DNA of 64,000 nucleotides from the NCBI GenBank assembly GCA_963799315.1, contig CAWCWP010000001.1, forward strand, positions 1,240,001-1,304,000, in the 5' to 3' direction. Shown one piece after another: positions 28,834 through 38,133 of the stretch. The position numbers and the translations under genes are program-made. The notes beneath the pieces are model-generated. The model saw only the letters and a program-made list of their open reading frames with translations. It was not told the DNA's origin and ran no database searches. The DNA is from Parerythrobacter_A sp963799315. GTDB taxonomy: Bacteria; Pseudomonadota; Alphaproteobacteria; Sphingomonadales; Sphingomonadaceae. Every line of letters starts with the position of its first letter. Positions within the stretch are counted from its first letter, which is position 1.

Positions 28834-29472
28834 TTACAGCAAGGGCATTTGCGAAAGCGGCGCGAAGCTGCGGCGGTGCAGCGGGGTCGGTCCGTGTTCG
28901 ACCAGCGCGGCGCGATGTTCAGCGGTGCCATAGCCCTTGTTGCGATCCCAGCCGAAATGCGGGTGCGCCCGTGCCGCCTCCAGCATCAGCCGGTCGCGCC
29001 ATTCCTTTGCAACGATGCTGGCGGCGGAAATGGCAGGCTGGCTCGCATCGCCGCCGACGATGGCGCGGGCGGGCCACGTCCATTCCGGCACGCGGGAATG
29101 CGGCGTCATGTTACCGTCGATCAGGATGTCGAACTGCTGTTCGGGGAGGCGCGCGATCAATCCGGCAACTGCGCGAGTCATGGCGGTCAGCGTAGCGACG
29201 AGGATGTTCACCCGGTCGATTTCCGCCGCATTGGCAATGCCCACCGACCAGGCGCAGGTATTGCGGATGGCAACATCCAGTGCGGCGCGCCGTTTCGCCG
29301 TCAGTCGCTTGGAATCATCGAGACCTTCGGGCGGGGTGGCACACAGGATTACCGCGCCCGCCACCACCGGCCCTGCGAGTGGACCGCGCCCCGCTTCGTC
29401 CACACCGATGACCAGTGTGCCACGCCGTTTGGCACAAAACCCGCTTTCGGGTATTCCAACTGTTATGGACAT
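28834..29472 (-). CDS. rnhB: Ribonuclease HII
   Basis: RnhB removes RNA primers and ribonucleotides from DNA. The 212-residue protein shows GVDEAGRGPLAGPV (catalytic Asp and Glu), DDSKRLTAKRR and the later acidic LIDGN, then AAASIVAKEWRDRLM. The start codon overlaps, on the opposite strand, that of the downstream-facing sugar dehydrogenase gene by eight bases. Confidence 0.94.
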   Translation of the reverse strand: MSITVGIPESGFCAKRRGTLVIGVDEAGRGPLAGPVVAGAVILCATPPEGLDDSKRLTAKRRAALDVAIRNTCAWSVGIANAAEIDRVNILVATLTAMTRAVAGLIARLPEQQFDILIDGNMTPHSRVPEWTWPARAIVGGDASQPAISAASIVAKEWRDRLMLEAARAHPHFGWDRNKGYGTAEHRAALVEHGPTPLHRRSFAPLSQMPLL

Positions 29473-30676
29473 TTCACGCACCCGCCCGCTTGCTTCCCTC
29501 ACCGCGCTTTCTACCGCCGCTGCCTTGCTGGCAAGCTGCGGGTCGGGTGCATACGGGGACAGTTCCGCCGACGCGGTCTCGACCCCCACCCCGCCCGGCA
29601 CCGCCGATGCGCGCACCGTCGGCCCGTTTGCCGTGACCGAACACGGATCGTTCGACGAACCGTGGGCTGCCGCCTTCGCGCCCGGGACGCAGACGCTGTT
29701 CATCACGGAAAAGCCCGGCACGATGAAATTCGTCGATGTCGCGACGGACCGGACGGGCACGGTCAGCGGCTTGCCCGATGTCGATTATGGCGGTCAGGGC
29801 GGACTGGGCGACGTGGCCTTCCTCGCCTCCGAGACCAGCAACACGCTGGACCGCCGCACGATTTACCTAAGCTGGGTTGAAGCCGGATCGGGCGACACAC
29901 GCGGCGCGGTCGTCGGTAAGGGCATGCTGGTCTGTGGCGAAGCGGATGCCTGCGCCATCGAAAACCTTGCGACCATCTGGAAGCAGGCACCCAAGGTGAC
30001 GGGACGCGGCCATTACTCGCATCGCCTCGCCTTTTCGCCCGATGGCCAGTACCTGTTCGTTGCCAGCGGCGACCGGCAGAAGATGGAACCTGCGCAGGAC
30101 ACCGGCAACACGCTCGGCACCGTCGTCCGCCTCAATCTCGACGGATCGGCGGCGGCAGGCAATCCGCTTGCCGCACAGGGCGCGCCCGCCAATGAAATCT
30201 GGTCATGGGGCCACCGCAACATCCTCGGCTTGCAATTCGATTCCAATGGGGCGCTGTGGGATCTGGAGCATGGACCCAAAGGTGGCGACGAACTGAACCG
30301 TGTGGAAGTGTCGGCCAATTATGGCTGGCCCGTGGTATCCGACGGCATCCATTATGACGGCGAGAATATCCCCGACAATGCGACGCATCCGGAATTCAAG
30401 GCCCCGGCAATCGGCTGGACGCCGGTAATCGCGCCGGGTGATTTCACCTTTTACGATGGCGATATGTTTGCGGACTGGCGCGGCGATGCGATCATTACCG
30501 GGCTGCGGACCAAGGCGCTCATCCATCTCGATATGGACGGCGCGGCCCCGCGCGAAGTGGCCCGTTACGATTTCGGCGAGCGCCTGCGTGAAGTTCTGAC
30601 TGGACCCGACGGCGCGCTCTATGTGCTGGAAGACGGCGATGGCGGCAAGCTGTTGCGGCTGGTGCCGAAAAGCTGA
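29465..30676 (+). CDS. PQQ-dependent sugar dehydrogenase-like lipoprotein (GSDH/Yli-type)
   Basis: A 403-residue lipoprotein: the signal MDISRTRPLASLTALS..LLASC puts it in the membrane facing the periplasm. The beta-propeller has WAAAFAPGTQTLFITEKPG, YGGQGGLGDVAF, YSHRLAFSPDGQYLFVASGD, WGHRNILGLQF and LEHGPKGGDELN, typical of soluble aldose sugar dehydrogenases (Asd/YliI). It would oxidise sugars with PQQ. Its start region overlaps rnhB, so the two genes diverge from inside each other. Confidence 0.9.
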   Translation: MDISRTRPLASLTALSTAAALLASCGSGAYGDSSADAVSTPTPPGTADARTVGPFAVTEHGSFDEPWAAAFAPGTQTLFITEKPGTMKFVDVATDRTGTVSGLPDVDYGGQGGLGDVAFLASETSNTLDRRTIYLSWVEAGSGDTRGAVVGKGMLVCGEADACAIENLATIWKQAPKVTGRGHYSHRLAFSPDGQYLFVASGDRQKMEPAQDTGNTLGTVVRLNLDGSAAAGNPLAAQGAPANEIWSWGHRNILGLQFDSNGALWDLEHGPKGGDELNRVEVSANYGWPVVSDGIHYDGENIPDNATHPEFKAPAIGWTPVIAPGDFTFYDGDMFADWRGDAIITGLRTKALIHLDMDGAAPREVARYDFGERLREVLTGPDGALYVLEDGDGGKLLRLVPKS

Positions 30677-30694
30677 TCGACCGCGCCCGGCACT

Positions 30695-31258
30695 TTGCCA
30701 ACCATCGTCCCCTTGGAAGCCATTGCACCGGAGATGGTCGAGGCGCTGCTTGATCGCGCGTTCGGTCCGCAGCGGCATGCCCGCACCGCCTATCGCATCC
30801 GCGCAGGCATGGCATGGCTGCCCTCGCTCAGCTTCGCCGCGCTGGACGATGACGAATATCTGGTCGCGACGATACAGCTTTGGCCCGTCGGTTTGGTCGA
30901 TCCCGAAGGACGTGCGCATCCTTTCCTGATGGTCGGCCCGGTCGCGGTGCTGCCCGAACGGCAGGGCGAAGGGTTCGGCAAGGCGCTGGTGTTGGCCGCG
31001 CTGACCGCCATTGCCGATGGCGCAACCGAACAGCGCCCCGCCCTTCCGCAAATCCTGATCGGCGATCCCGACTATTACGGGCGCTTTTTCGGCTTTTCCG
31101 GCGCGCCGACATCGGACTGGTATTGCCCCGGCCCGTTCGAACGCGAGCGCTTGCTGGTGCGTGCCGCGAATCCCGGCATTCTGCCGCCGACCGGCATGCT
31201 CGGCCCGTGGGTCGGGCATGGAACCACCGAAGCGCGTGACGAAGCCTTGGCGCGCTGA
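30695..31258 (+). CDS. GNAT family N-acetyltransferase (YhbS-like)
   Basis: A 187-residue acetyltransferase. The acetyl-CoA motif is VGPVAVLPERQGEGFGKALVLAAL; GDPDYYGRFFGFS follows, as in YhbS-type GNAT proteins. The TTG at 30695 is the first codon giving the whole fold; an ATG at 30734 would remove 13 residues. The acceptor is unknown. It begins 18 bases after the dehydrogenase gene and is followed by DUF1285, Nudix and CCA-transferase genes in the same direction. Confidence 0.85.
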   Translation: MPTIVPLEAIAPEMVEALLDRAFGPQRHARTAYRIRAGMAWLPSLSFAALDDDEYLVATIQLWPVGLVDPEGRAHPFLMVGPVAVLPERQGEGFGKALVLAALTAIADGATEQRPALPQILIGDPDYYGRFFGFSGAPTSDWYCPGPFERERLLVRAANPGILPPTGMLGPWVGHGTTEARDEALAR

Positions 31259-31282
31259 CCGCGATCTGCCAACGCCAGCACC

Positions 31283-31831
31283 ATGCCTTACGAACCGCCC
31301 CCCGAACTCGCCGCATTGAGCCTGTCCGAAATCGCGCAGCAGGTCGCCGATCGCAAGCTGCCCGCCATCGACGGCTGGAAACCGGAGCGCACCGGCGACA
31401 GCCACATGCGTATCGCCGCCGACGGGACATGGTTTCACGACGGCAGCCGCATTGCACGGCCCGGCATGGTGCGCGCGTTCTCCAGCCTGCTGATATGTGA
31501 CGATAGCGGCACGCACTGGCTGATGACACCATTTGAAAAGCTGTCCATCGAGGTCGAGGATGCCGCGTTCATGGCGGTCGATGTGAAGCGCGAGAGCGAC
31601 GCGCTGGCCTTCCGGCTGAATATCGACGAACTGGTCATCGCCGACGCCGACCACCCGCTGACCGCGACAGGCGATGCCGACACGCCCGCGCTGTATCTCG
31701 CCGTGCGCCACGGCTGTCGCGCGCGCCTGAACCGCAGCACTTATGCGCAGCTCGCCGATATCGCGCTGGCTGCGGACAGCGACGACTGGACCGTGACGAG
31801 CAGCGGCCAGACCTTCTCGCTGCGCCCGTAA
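31283..31831 (+). CDS. DUF1285 domain protein
   Basis: A 182-residue soluble protein. RIAADGTWFHDGSRIARPGMVRAF, then WLMTPFEKLSIEVEDAAF, is the DUF1285 signature (a two-domain beta fold of unknown function). No signal or catalytic residues are evident. It is co-directional with the GNAT gene (24 bases) and the Nudix gene (8 bases), suggesting one operon. Confidence 0.88.
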   Translation: MPYEPPPELAALSLSEIAQQVADRKLPAIDGWKPERTGDSHMRIAADGTWFHDGSRIARPGMVRAFSSLLICDDSGTHWLMTPFEKLSIEVEDAAFMAVDVKRESDALAFRLNIDELVIADADHPLTATGDADTPALYLAVRHGCRARLNRSTYAQLADIALAADSDDWTVTSSGQTFSLRP

Positions 31832-31839
31832 CGCGCGCA

Positions 31840-32433
31840 ATGGGCAGCCTGTTCGACCGGCTCTCCGCCCTGTTCGAGGAAGGGCATCGCACGTCGATAG
31901 ACGACCTGCTGAACGACGACCGCTTCGCGCTGCCGGGCCGCTCCACCGAGGCCGCCGTCTTGATTGCCGTCACCGACCGCGCGAAACCCGGCGTCATCCT
32001 GACCCAGCGCCCCAAGGGAATGCGCGACCATCCGGGGCAAGTCGCCTTCCCCGGCGGCAAGCTGGACACGGGCGAGGACGCCGTCGCCGCCGCCCTGCGC
32101 GAGGCGGAGGAGGAGCTGGCCCTACCGCACGATGTGCCGCAAATTATTGGCGCGAGCGACCGCTACCAGACCGGCAGCGGTTTCGTGGTCACGCCGGTGC
32201 TGGCCGTCATCCCGCCCGACCTGCCGCTGATCGCCAATCCGGGCGAGGTCGAGGCATGGTTCGAAGTGCCGCTCGCCACGCTGTTCGCGCCCGATATCTG
32301 GACGCAGCGCGAAGCATTCTGGCGTGGCAACATGCGGCAATACCTCGAATTCCAGCACGGCGAATACCGCATCTGGGGTGTCACCGCAGCCATCATTTCC
32401 AACCTTGCGCGCCGTGTTGTTTGGCGAGGCTGA
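31840..32433 (+). CDS. Nudix hydrolase, CoA pyrophosphatase-like
   Basis: A 197-residue protein. A Nudix box is visible as GGKLDTGEDAVAAALREAEEEL; its final G position is a leucine. The preceding RPKGMRDHPGQVAFPGG block is typical of the NUDT7/CoAse (YeaB) branch. It would cleave CoA or another nucleoside diphosphate derivative; the substrate is not proven. Eight bases separate it from the DUF1285 stop and 22 from the CCA gene. Confidence 0.88.
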   Translation: MGSLFDRLSALFEEGHRTSIDDLLNDDRFALPGRSTEAAVLIAVTDRAKPGVILTQRPKGMRDHPGQVAFPGGKLDTGEDAVAAALREAEEELALPHDVPQIIGASDRYQTGSGFVVTPVLAVIPPDLPLIANPGEVEAWFEVPLATLFAPDIWTQREAFWRGNMRQYLEFQHGEYRIWGVTAAIISNLARRVVWRG

Positions 32434-32455
32434 CCGGTCCGTTTAAGCGAAAGCC

Positions 32456-33631
32456 ATGACCACACTGCCCCCCGCCGACTGGTTCGATGCGCCCGACAAT
32501 CGCGCGCTGGCCGCTGCCTTGGGACCGGACAATATGCGCTGGGTCGGCGGGGCGGTACGCGACACGCTGCTGGGCCTGCCGGTGAAGGATGTGGACGCGG
32601 CAACGCTGCACCTGCCCGACACCGTAATCGAGAAATGCGCCGCTGCCGGTATCCGCACGGTGCCGACCGGGATTGCGCACGGGACGGTGACTGCCGTGCT
32701 GCCGGGCGGTCCGGTGGAAGTGACCACCCTGCGCAAGGATATCGCCACCGATGGCCGCCGCGCAACCGTCGCCTTCGCGCGGGAATGGCGCGACGACGCG
32801 GCGCGGCGCGATTTCACCATCAACGCGCTGTATGTGCATCCCGAAACGGGCGAGATGGACGACTTCTTCGGCGGTCTGGACGATCTCGCCGCGCGCCGGG
32901 TCCGCTTCATCGGCGACGCGGCGCAGCGTATCCGCGAAGACCATTTGCGTATCCTGCGCTATTTCCGCTTCCAGGCGCGGTTCGGTGCGGACGTTGATCG
33001 GGAAGCCGAAACGGCCTGCGCCGAGCTGGCCGAAACGTTAAAGGGTTTGAGCCGCGAGCGGGTGGCAATGGAATTGCTGGCGATCCTCGATCTGCCCGAC
33101 CCTGCACCGGTCATAGCACGCATGGCGGAACTGGGCGTACTGCGTGTTATCCTGCCCGAGACCACAGTGCGAGAGGTTGGCGCGTTGGCGGCACTGATAG
33201 TTTCGGAACAGCGCGAGGGCATTGCGGGCGATCCGGTCCGCAGACTTGCTGCCCTGCTGCCCCCGCTGCGAACCGTCGCGGAAGCCGTTGCCGCGCGCTT
33301 GCGCCTGTCGCGCGCACAACGACAGCGCCTCGTCACTGCCGGCGAGCGAGACGCGCAGGATGCCAAAGCGCCGCGTGCGCTGGCCTACCGCGAAGGGCGC
33401 GAGGCAGCGGTGGACCGCCTGCTGCTGGCGGACGCTTCGCTCGCATCGTTGCAGGACTGGGACGCGCCACAACTTCCCCTGAAAGGCGGCGAGATCGTGC
33501 AGCGCGGGCTGGCAACCGGCGCAGGCGTTGCGCGACTGTTGCAGATGGTGGAGGCGCGCTGGATTGCAGAGGGCTTTCCGGACCGGGCGCGCGTGCTGAC
33601 CCTGCTGGACGAGGCGGCGCGCGAAAGCTGA
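32456..33631 (+). CDS. cca: CCA tRNA nucleotidyltransferase
   Basis: A 391-residue class II nucleotidyltransferase that adds or repairs the CCA end of tRNAs. The catalytic head reads VGGAVRDTLLGLPVKDVD, then RRDFTINALY and the RFIGDAAQRIREDHLRILRYFRFQARFG neck motif. The C-terminal half is helical and of normal length. No HD domain was noticed, so it is the non-HD alphaproteobacterial type. It is the last gene of the GNAT/DUF1285/Nudix run. Confidence 0.92.
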   Translation: MTTLPPADWFDAPDNRALAAALGPDNMRWVGGAVRDTLLGLPVKDVDAATLHLPDTVIEKCAAAGIRTVPTGIAHGTVTAVLPGGPVEVTTLRKDIATDGRRATVAFAREWRDDAARRDFTINALYVHPETGEMDDFFGGLDDLAARRVRFIGDAAQRIREDHLRILRYFRFQARFGADVDREAETACAELAETLKGLSRERVAMELLAILDLPDPAPVIARMAELGVLRVILPETTVREVGALAALIVSEQREGIAGDPVRRLAALLPPLRTVAEAVAARLRLSRAQRQRLVTAGERDAQDAKAPRALAYREGREAAVDRLLLADASLASLQDWDAPQLPLKGGEIVQRGLATGAGVARLLQMVEARWIAEGFPDRARVLTLLDEAARES

Positions 33632-33719
33632 ACGGCGGGGCGCTGGTCCGGTTCAGGGCGTCGCAACGCATTGCCGCTTATTCGACAGGCCAACCGCTTG
33701 TAAGAAGTCCGAAAACTCT

Positions 33720-34232
33720 ATGAAAATGAACCGTTGGGCCGCCCCGGCGCTCGCCCTGCTTGCCACCGCCGCCATGCCCGCAACAGCACTCGCGCAGCAG
33801 AAGTGCATGTCGCGTGCCGAAAGCCGTGCCGTCGTCGCGCATCTGATGCCCGATCTTGTCACCAGCGCTGCGAAGCGATGCGGGCGGTCCGGCAATGCCC
33901 CCTATCTCGTGTCCAACGGCACCCGCCTTGCCGAACGGATGACTCCGCTCTCGCGCCGCAATGCGCCCGCCGCCATTCGCGCGCTGGAGAAACAGTCCGG
34001 CACCAAACTTCCCGACAATGAACTGATCCTGCGCCTTGGCCGCGCCGCGATTGCCGATGGCGTAACTCGCGAGATGGACGCCGATGCCTGCACGATGGTG
34101 GACCGGTTGCTGGAACAGCTCGCTCCGCTGCCGCCGGAAAATCTGGCGAATGTGTTCGCGCTGTTTCTGGAAGCGGGCGCGACCAACGTAAAGAAGTCGC
34201 CAATCACGATCTGCGAGGCGAAACGCCTTTAG
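33720..34232 (+). CDS. Exported protein of unknown function
   Basis: A 170-residue protein with a clear Sec signal (MKMNRWAAPALALLATAAMPATALAQ). The mature part is helical and contains few cysteines (QKCMSRAES, AKRCGRSG, DACTMVD, TICEAKRL), four of which could form two disulfides. No family was recognised. Its stop is six bases from the parC stop on the opposite strand. Confidence 0.75.
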   Translation: MKMNRWAAPALALLATAAMPATALAQQKCMSRAESRAVVAHLMPDLVTSAAKRCGRSGNAPYLVSNGTRLAERMTPLSRRNAPAAIRALEKQSGTKLPDNELILRLGRAAIADGVTREMDADACTMVDRLLEQLAPLPPENLANVFALFLEAGATNVKKSPITICEAKRL

Positions 34233-34238
34233 CGTAAA

Positions 34239-36558
34239 TTACGAGAACCGATTGTCGCGCGGGAAGCCTTGCGGTGGCAGCTTGCCCGCCGCGCCGCGCG
34301 CCGCCTTCCATTGCCAGATATCGGTCTCGGTCCGCGTCCGCTTGCCCTTGCCACCCATCGTCCAGCTAAGCCCCTCGGCCAGCGTGAACGGCACCGCATC
34401 GGACAGCGCACCACCCTTGTAGCGTTGCAGCACGACACCCTGCCCGCGACCCATTTCGGGCAGTTCGTCGATGTGGAAGACCACCAGCTTGCGGTTGTCG
34501 CCGACCGCCGCGATATGGTCGTGTTCCTTTTCGACCGGACGAACCACGCGCAGCGTTGCGCCGCCTTTCAGGTTCACCACCTGACGCCCCTTGCGGGTTT
34601 CGGCGACGAGGTTGTCCGACGGTGCAAGGAAGCCCTTGCCGGTGCTCGCGGCCAGCAGGATGCGCGTGCCGGGGCGGTGCAGCAGCATCGCTTCCACGCC
34701 CGCATCGGACGGAATATCCACCATCGTGCGGACCGGTTCGCCGAACCCGCGCGCGCCGGGCAGCCCGTCCGCACCCAGCGTATAGAACCGCCCGTTCGCC
34801 GCCGCGATCAGCAGCTTGTCCGTGGTATGCGCGTGGAGCGCAAAGGCAGGCGCATCGCCCTCCTTGTATTTGAAGTCGCCGCGCCCGTCGGTGGTGCCGT
34901 CCAGCTCGACATGCCCCTTCGCCGCGCGGATCCAGCCCTTTTGCGACAGGACGATCGTGACCGGCTCCTTCTCGATCATCGCATCCATGCTGAACGCGAC
35001 GGTCGGTTTCGCCTCGGCAATCGTGGTGCGCCGCGCACCCAGTGCGGTGTCCTCGGCATATTCCTTGCGCAGGGCGGTCAGATCGCGTTTCAACCGCGTG
35101 CGCTGGCGGGCGGGCGAGGATAGCAGCAATTCCAGCGCGGCCTGTTCCTTCAGCAGCGCCTCCTTCTCGCCGCGCAGCTCCATCTCCTCCAGCTTGCGCA
35201 GGGAACGCAGCCGCATGTTCAGGATCGCTTCGGCCTGCCGGTCGGTCAGTTCGAATTCCGCCATCAGCAACGGTTTCGGCTCGTCCGTGGTGCGGATAAT
35301 CTCGATCACGCGGTCGAGATTGAGGAAGGCGGCGATGTAGCCTTCGACCAGTTCCAGCCGCGCGGCGATCTTCTCCAGCCGGTGCCGGCTGCGGCGTTGC
35401 AGGATGTCGATCTGCGCCGCGACCCAGTTCGCCAGCACTTCCTTCAGGCCCATCACCATCGGCGTGCGGGTAGCATCCAGCACGTTGAGGTTCAGGCTGA
35501 ACCGCGATTCCAGATCGGTCAGCTTGTAGAGCGATTCCTTCAGCAATTCGGGGTCGACATTGCGGCTGCGCGGGACCAGCACGATGCGGATCGCCTCGTC
35601 GCTTTCGTCGCGCACATCGTCCAGGATGGGTAGCTTACGGTCGCCGATCAGGGTGGCGATCTGCTCGATCAGCCGCCCTTTGCTGACTTGATAGGGCATT
35701 TCGGACACGACCAAGCTGCCACTGCCCGCCACCCAGCCGCTCGATGCCCGGCCTCGCGGTCGGACTTGGCCTTCGCCTCGTCGGACGAAAAGCGCGCCCG
35801 CATCCGGAACGCGCCACGTCCCGGTCTCGTAGGCCTTCGAGATGCTTTCCGCGCTGTCCACGATCAGGCCGCCGGTCGGCAGGTCCGGTCCGTGGAACAG
35901 TTCCATCAGGCGCGCATGTTCCACCTGCGGATCGTCGATCAGCGCCAGCGTGGCATCCACGATTTCGGCGACGTTGTGGCTGGGGATATTGGTCGCCATG
36001 CCCACCGCGATGCCGCTGGCGCCATTGGCCAGCAGGTTGGGGAACACGCCGGGGAACAGCGCGGGCTCCTCCTCCTCCCCGTTATAGGTCGGGATGAAAT
36101 CGACCGTGCCCGCGTCCAGCCCGTCCATCAGGCGCATCGCGGTCTTGGTCAGGCGCGCTTCGGTATAGCGGTAGGCGGCGGCGTTATCGCCATCGATATT
36201 GCCGAAATTGCCCTGCCCTTCCACCAGCGGGTAACGCAGCGCGAAATCCTGCGCCAGCCGTACCATCGCATCATAGGCGGCGGTGTCGCCATGCGGGTGG
36301 TACTTGCCGATCACCTCGCCCAACCACGCGGGCGCTTTTCTTGAAGGCGTTGGTCGGATCCAGCCGCAGCTGACGCATGGTCCACAGCAGGCGGCGATGG
36401 ACCGGCTTCAGCCCGTCGCGCAAATCGGGCAGGCTGCGCGCGGTGATGGTGGACAGCGCATAGACCAGATAGCGTTCGGACAGCGCCGCATCGAATGGCG
36501 CATCCACCACCAGATCGTTCGACGGGTCCGCCCCCTTGCGCTCATCCTTCGCGGCCAT
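34239..36558 (-). CDS. parC: DNA topoisomerase IV subunit A (four frameshifts)
   Basis: ParC decatenates daughter chromosomes with ParE. The start MAAKDERKGADPSNDL is followed by LPDLRDGLKPVHRR, then IGKYHPHGDTAAYD, and the catalytic Tyr in AAAYRYTEARL. The C-terminal beta-propeller shows repeated GxxLRV blades (LIAAANGRFYTLGADGLPG). Four extra bases break the frame: near 36322 (VVG to EVIGKYHPHG), and near 35819, 35749 and 35711. The last three return to the same frame, so one long translation hides a scrambled stretch between ETG and VVSEMPYQ. Corrected length is 771 residues. Confidence 0.9.
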
Positions 36559-36659
36559 GACGCGCCCCTAACACCGTGCAGCCTTCGCTAGAAGAGTGGA
36601 AACCGTCGCTGTCCCCATGCGTTCGACATGGCAGACACCAACCACAAGGAATGAACGAC

Positions 36660-37187
36660 ATGACCCGTGTACTTATCATGGCCACCGACGGCTTCGAACA
36701 GTCCGAACTGCTGGACCCGCGCAAGGCGCTGCACGATGCCGATATCGAGACCACGCTCGCCAGCGTCGAAGAGGGCGAGATCAAGGGCTGGGACGATGGC
36801 GACTGGGGCGAAAGCGTGTCGGTCGACCTGACGCTGGAGGAAGTGAACGCCGCCGATTACGACGGCCTGCTGCTGCCTGGCGGACAGATGAACCCCGATG
36901 TGCTGCGCATGGAAGATGCTGCCATCGCCATCATTCGCGATTTCGACGCGGCGGACAAACCCATCGCCGCGATCTGCCATGCCCCGTGGCTGCTGGCCGA
37001 AGCGGACATCGTGGACGGCAAGACGGTGACCAGCTGGCCGTCCATTCGCACCGACCTGACCAATGCGGGCGCAGAGGTCGTGGACGAGGAAGTGGCCGAA
37101 GACGGCAACCTCATCACCAGCCGCAATCCGGACGATATTCCGGCGTTCTCCAAGGCGCTGATCGCGGCGCTGGACAGCGACGACTGA
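36660..37187 (+). CDS. DJ-1/PfpI family protein
   Basis: A 175-residue glutamine-amidotransferase-like protein. The nucleophile Cys lies in AAICHAPWLLAEADIV, the PfpI type; MATDGFEQSELLDPRKAL is also typical. Members act as general stress proteins (YhbO/PfpI type), with debated deglycase or hydrolase activity. ATG 36660 is chosen: AAGGA sits ten bases before it, while the in-frame ATG at 36651 is too close. Confidence 0.88.
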   Translation: MTRVLIMATDGFEQSELLDPRKALHDADIETTLASVEEGEIKGWDDGDWGESVSVDLTLEEVNAADYDGLLLPGGQMNPDVLRMEDAAIAIIRDFDAADKPIAAICHAPWLLAEADIVDGKTVTSWPSIRTDLTNAGAEVVDEEVAEDGNLITSRNPDDIPAFSKALIAALDSDD

Positions 37188-37200
37188 CGATAGGGCGGCG

Positions 37201-37974
37201 CTACTTCTCCTGCCGGCGTAGCGCCGCCACATCGTCACGAAGCGCGCCAAGCTGCGCGATGATCTGCTCGCGCTCGCCATGCGCGACTTCGTCCGTCGCT
37301 TCGGCCATCGCGTTGACGATAACACCGATAAACAGGTTCAGTACGATGAAGCTGGTCAGCAGGATGAACGGCACGAAGAACGCCCAGGCGTAAGGGTATT
37401 CGACCATGACCGGGCGCACGATACCCATCGACCAGCTTTCCAGCGTCATGATCTGGAACAAGGAATACAACGACGCGCCGAGCGAGCCGAACCATTCGGG
37501 GAAGCGCTCGCCGAACAGCTTGGTGGCCATGACGGCGCTGATGTAAAACAGCAGCAGCAGCATGACGATGACCGTACCGATGCTGGGGATCGCCTTGAAC
37601 AGCCCGACGATGACGCGGCGCATACTCGGCACCACCGAGATCAGGCGCAACGCTCTCAGGATGCGCAGCGCGCGCAGTACCGAGAACTGCTGCGCCGCCG
37701 GGACGAGCGCCACCGACACGATGACCAGGTCGAAGACGTTCCAGCCATTGCGGAAGAACGCGAGCCGGTAGGCGAAGAACTTGATGCTCAGCTCGATAAC
37801 GAAAATCGACAGCGCGATGGTGTCGAGCACGTCCACGATGCCGCCGACCTGTCGCATGACGCTGTCCGATGTCTCCAGCCCCAGCCCGATCGCATTGACG
37901 ACGATGACGGCGGTAATGAACGCCTCGAAGCGGCGCGATTCCACGAGATGCAGGGCGCGTTCGCGTAAGGTCAT
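37201..37974 (-). CDS. Bacterial voltage-gated sodium channel (BacNav)
   Basis: A 257-residue single-repeat ion channel. The S4 voltage sensor VLRALRILRALR has Arg at 101, 104, 107 and 110, every third residue. The pore has MTLESWSMG (selectivity filter TLESWS, 177-182), which is the sodium filter of NaChBac and NavMs. S6 ends FIVLNLFIGVIVNAMAEATDE and leads into a C-terminal coiled coil (REQIIAQLGALRDDVAALRR). Four copies assemble into one channel. Closest in pattern to NavMs/NavAe. Confidence 0.92.
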   Translation of the reverse strand: MTLRERALHLVESRRFEAFITAVIVVNAIGLGLETSDSVMRQVGGIVDVLDTIALSIFVIELSIKFFAYRLAFFRNGWNVFDLVIVSVALVPAAQQFSVLRALRILRALRLISVVPSMRRVIVGLFKAIPSIGTVIVMLLLLFYISAVMATKLFGERFPEWFGSLGASLYSLFQIMTLESWSMGIVRPVMVEYPYAWAFFVPFILLTSFIVLNLFIGVIVNAMAEATDEVAHGEREQIIAQLGALRDDVAALRRQEK

Positions 37975-38133
37975 AAAAGCGTTCCGGATAGGAGGCGTCG
38001 GGAGCGGTTTGCTATCCGCCGCGCGCTATTGCGCAGGTGCCGGAATAGCAACCGGCTTGCGTCGCATGGCAGAATGTGGCAACAATAAGGCAACATACGG
38101 TGATGCCGCATTCGGTCTTTTTCGGAGAATATC

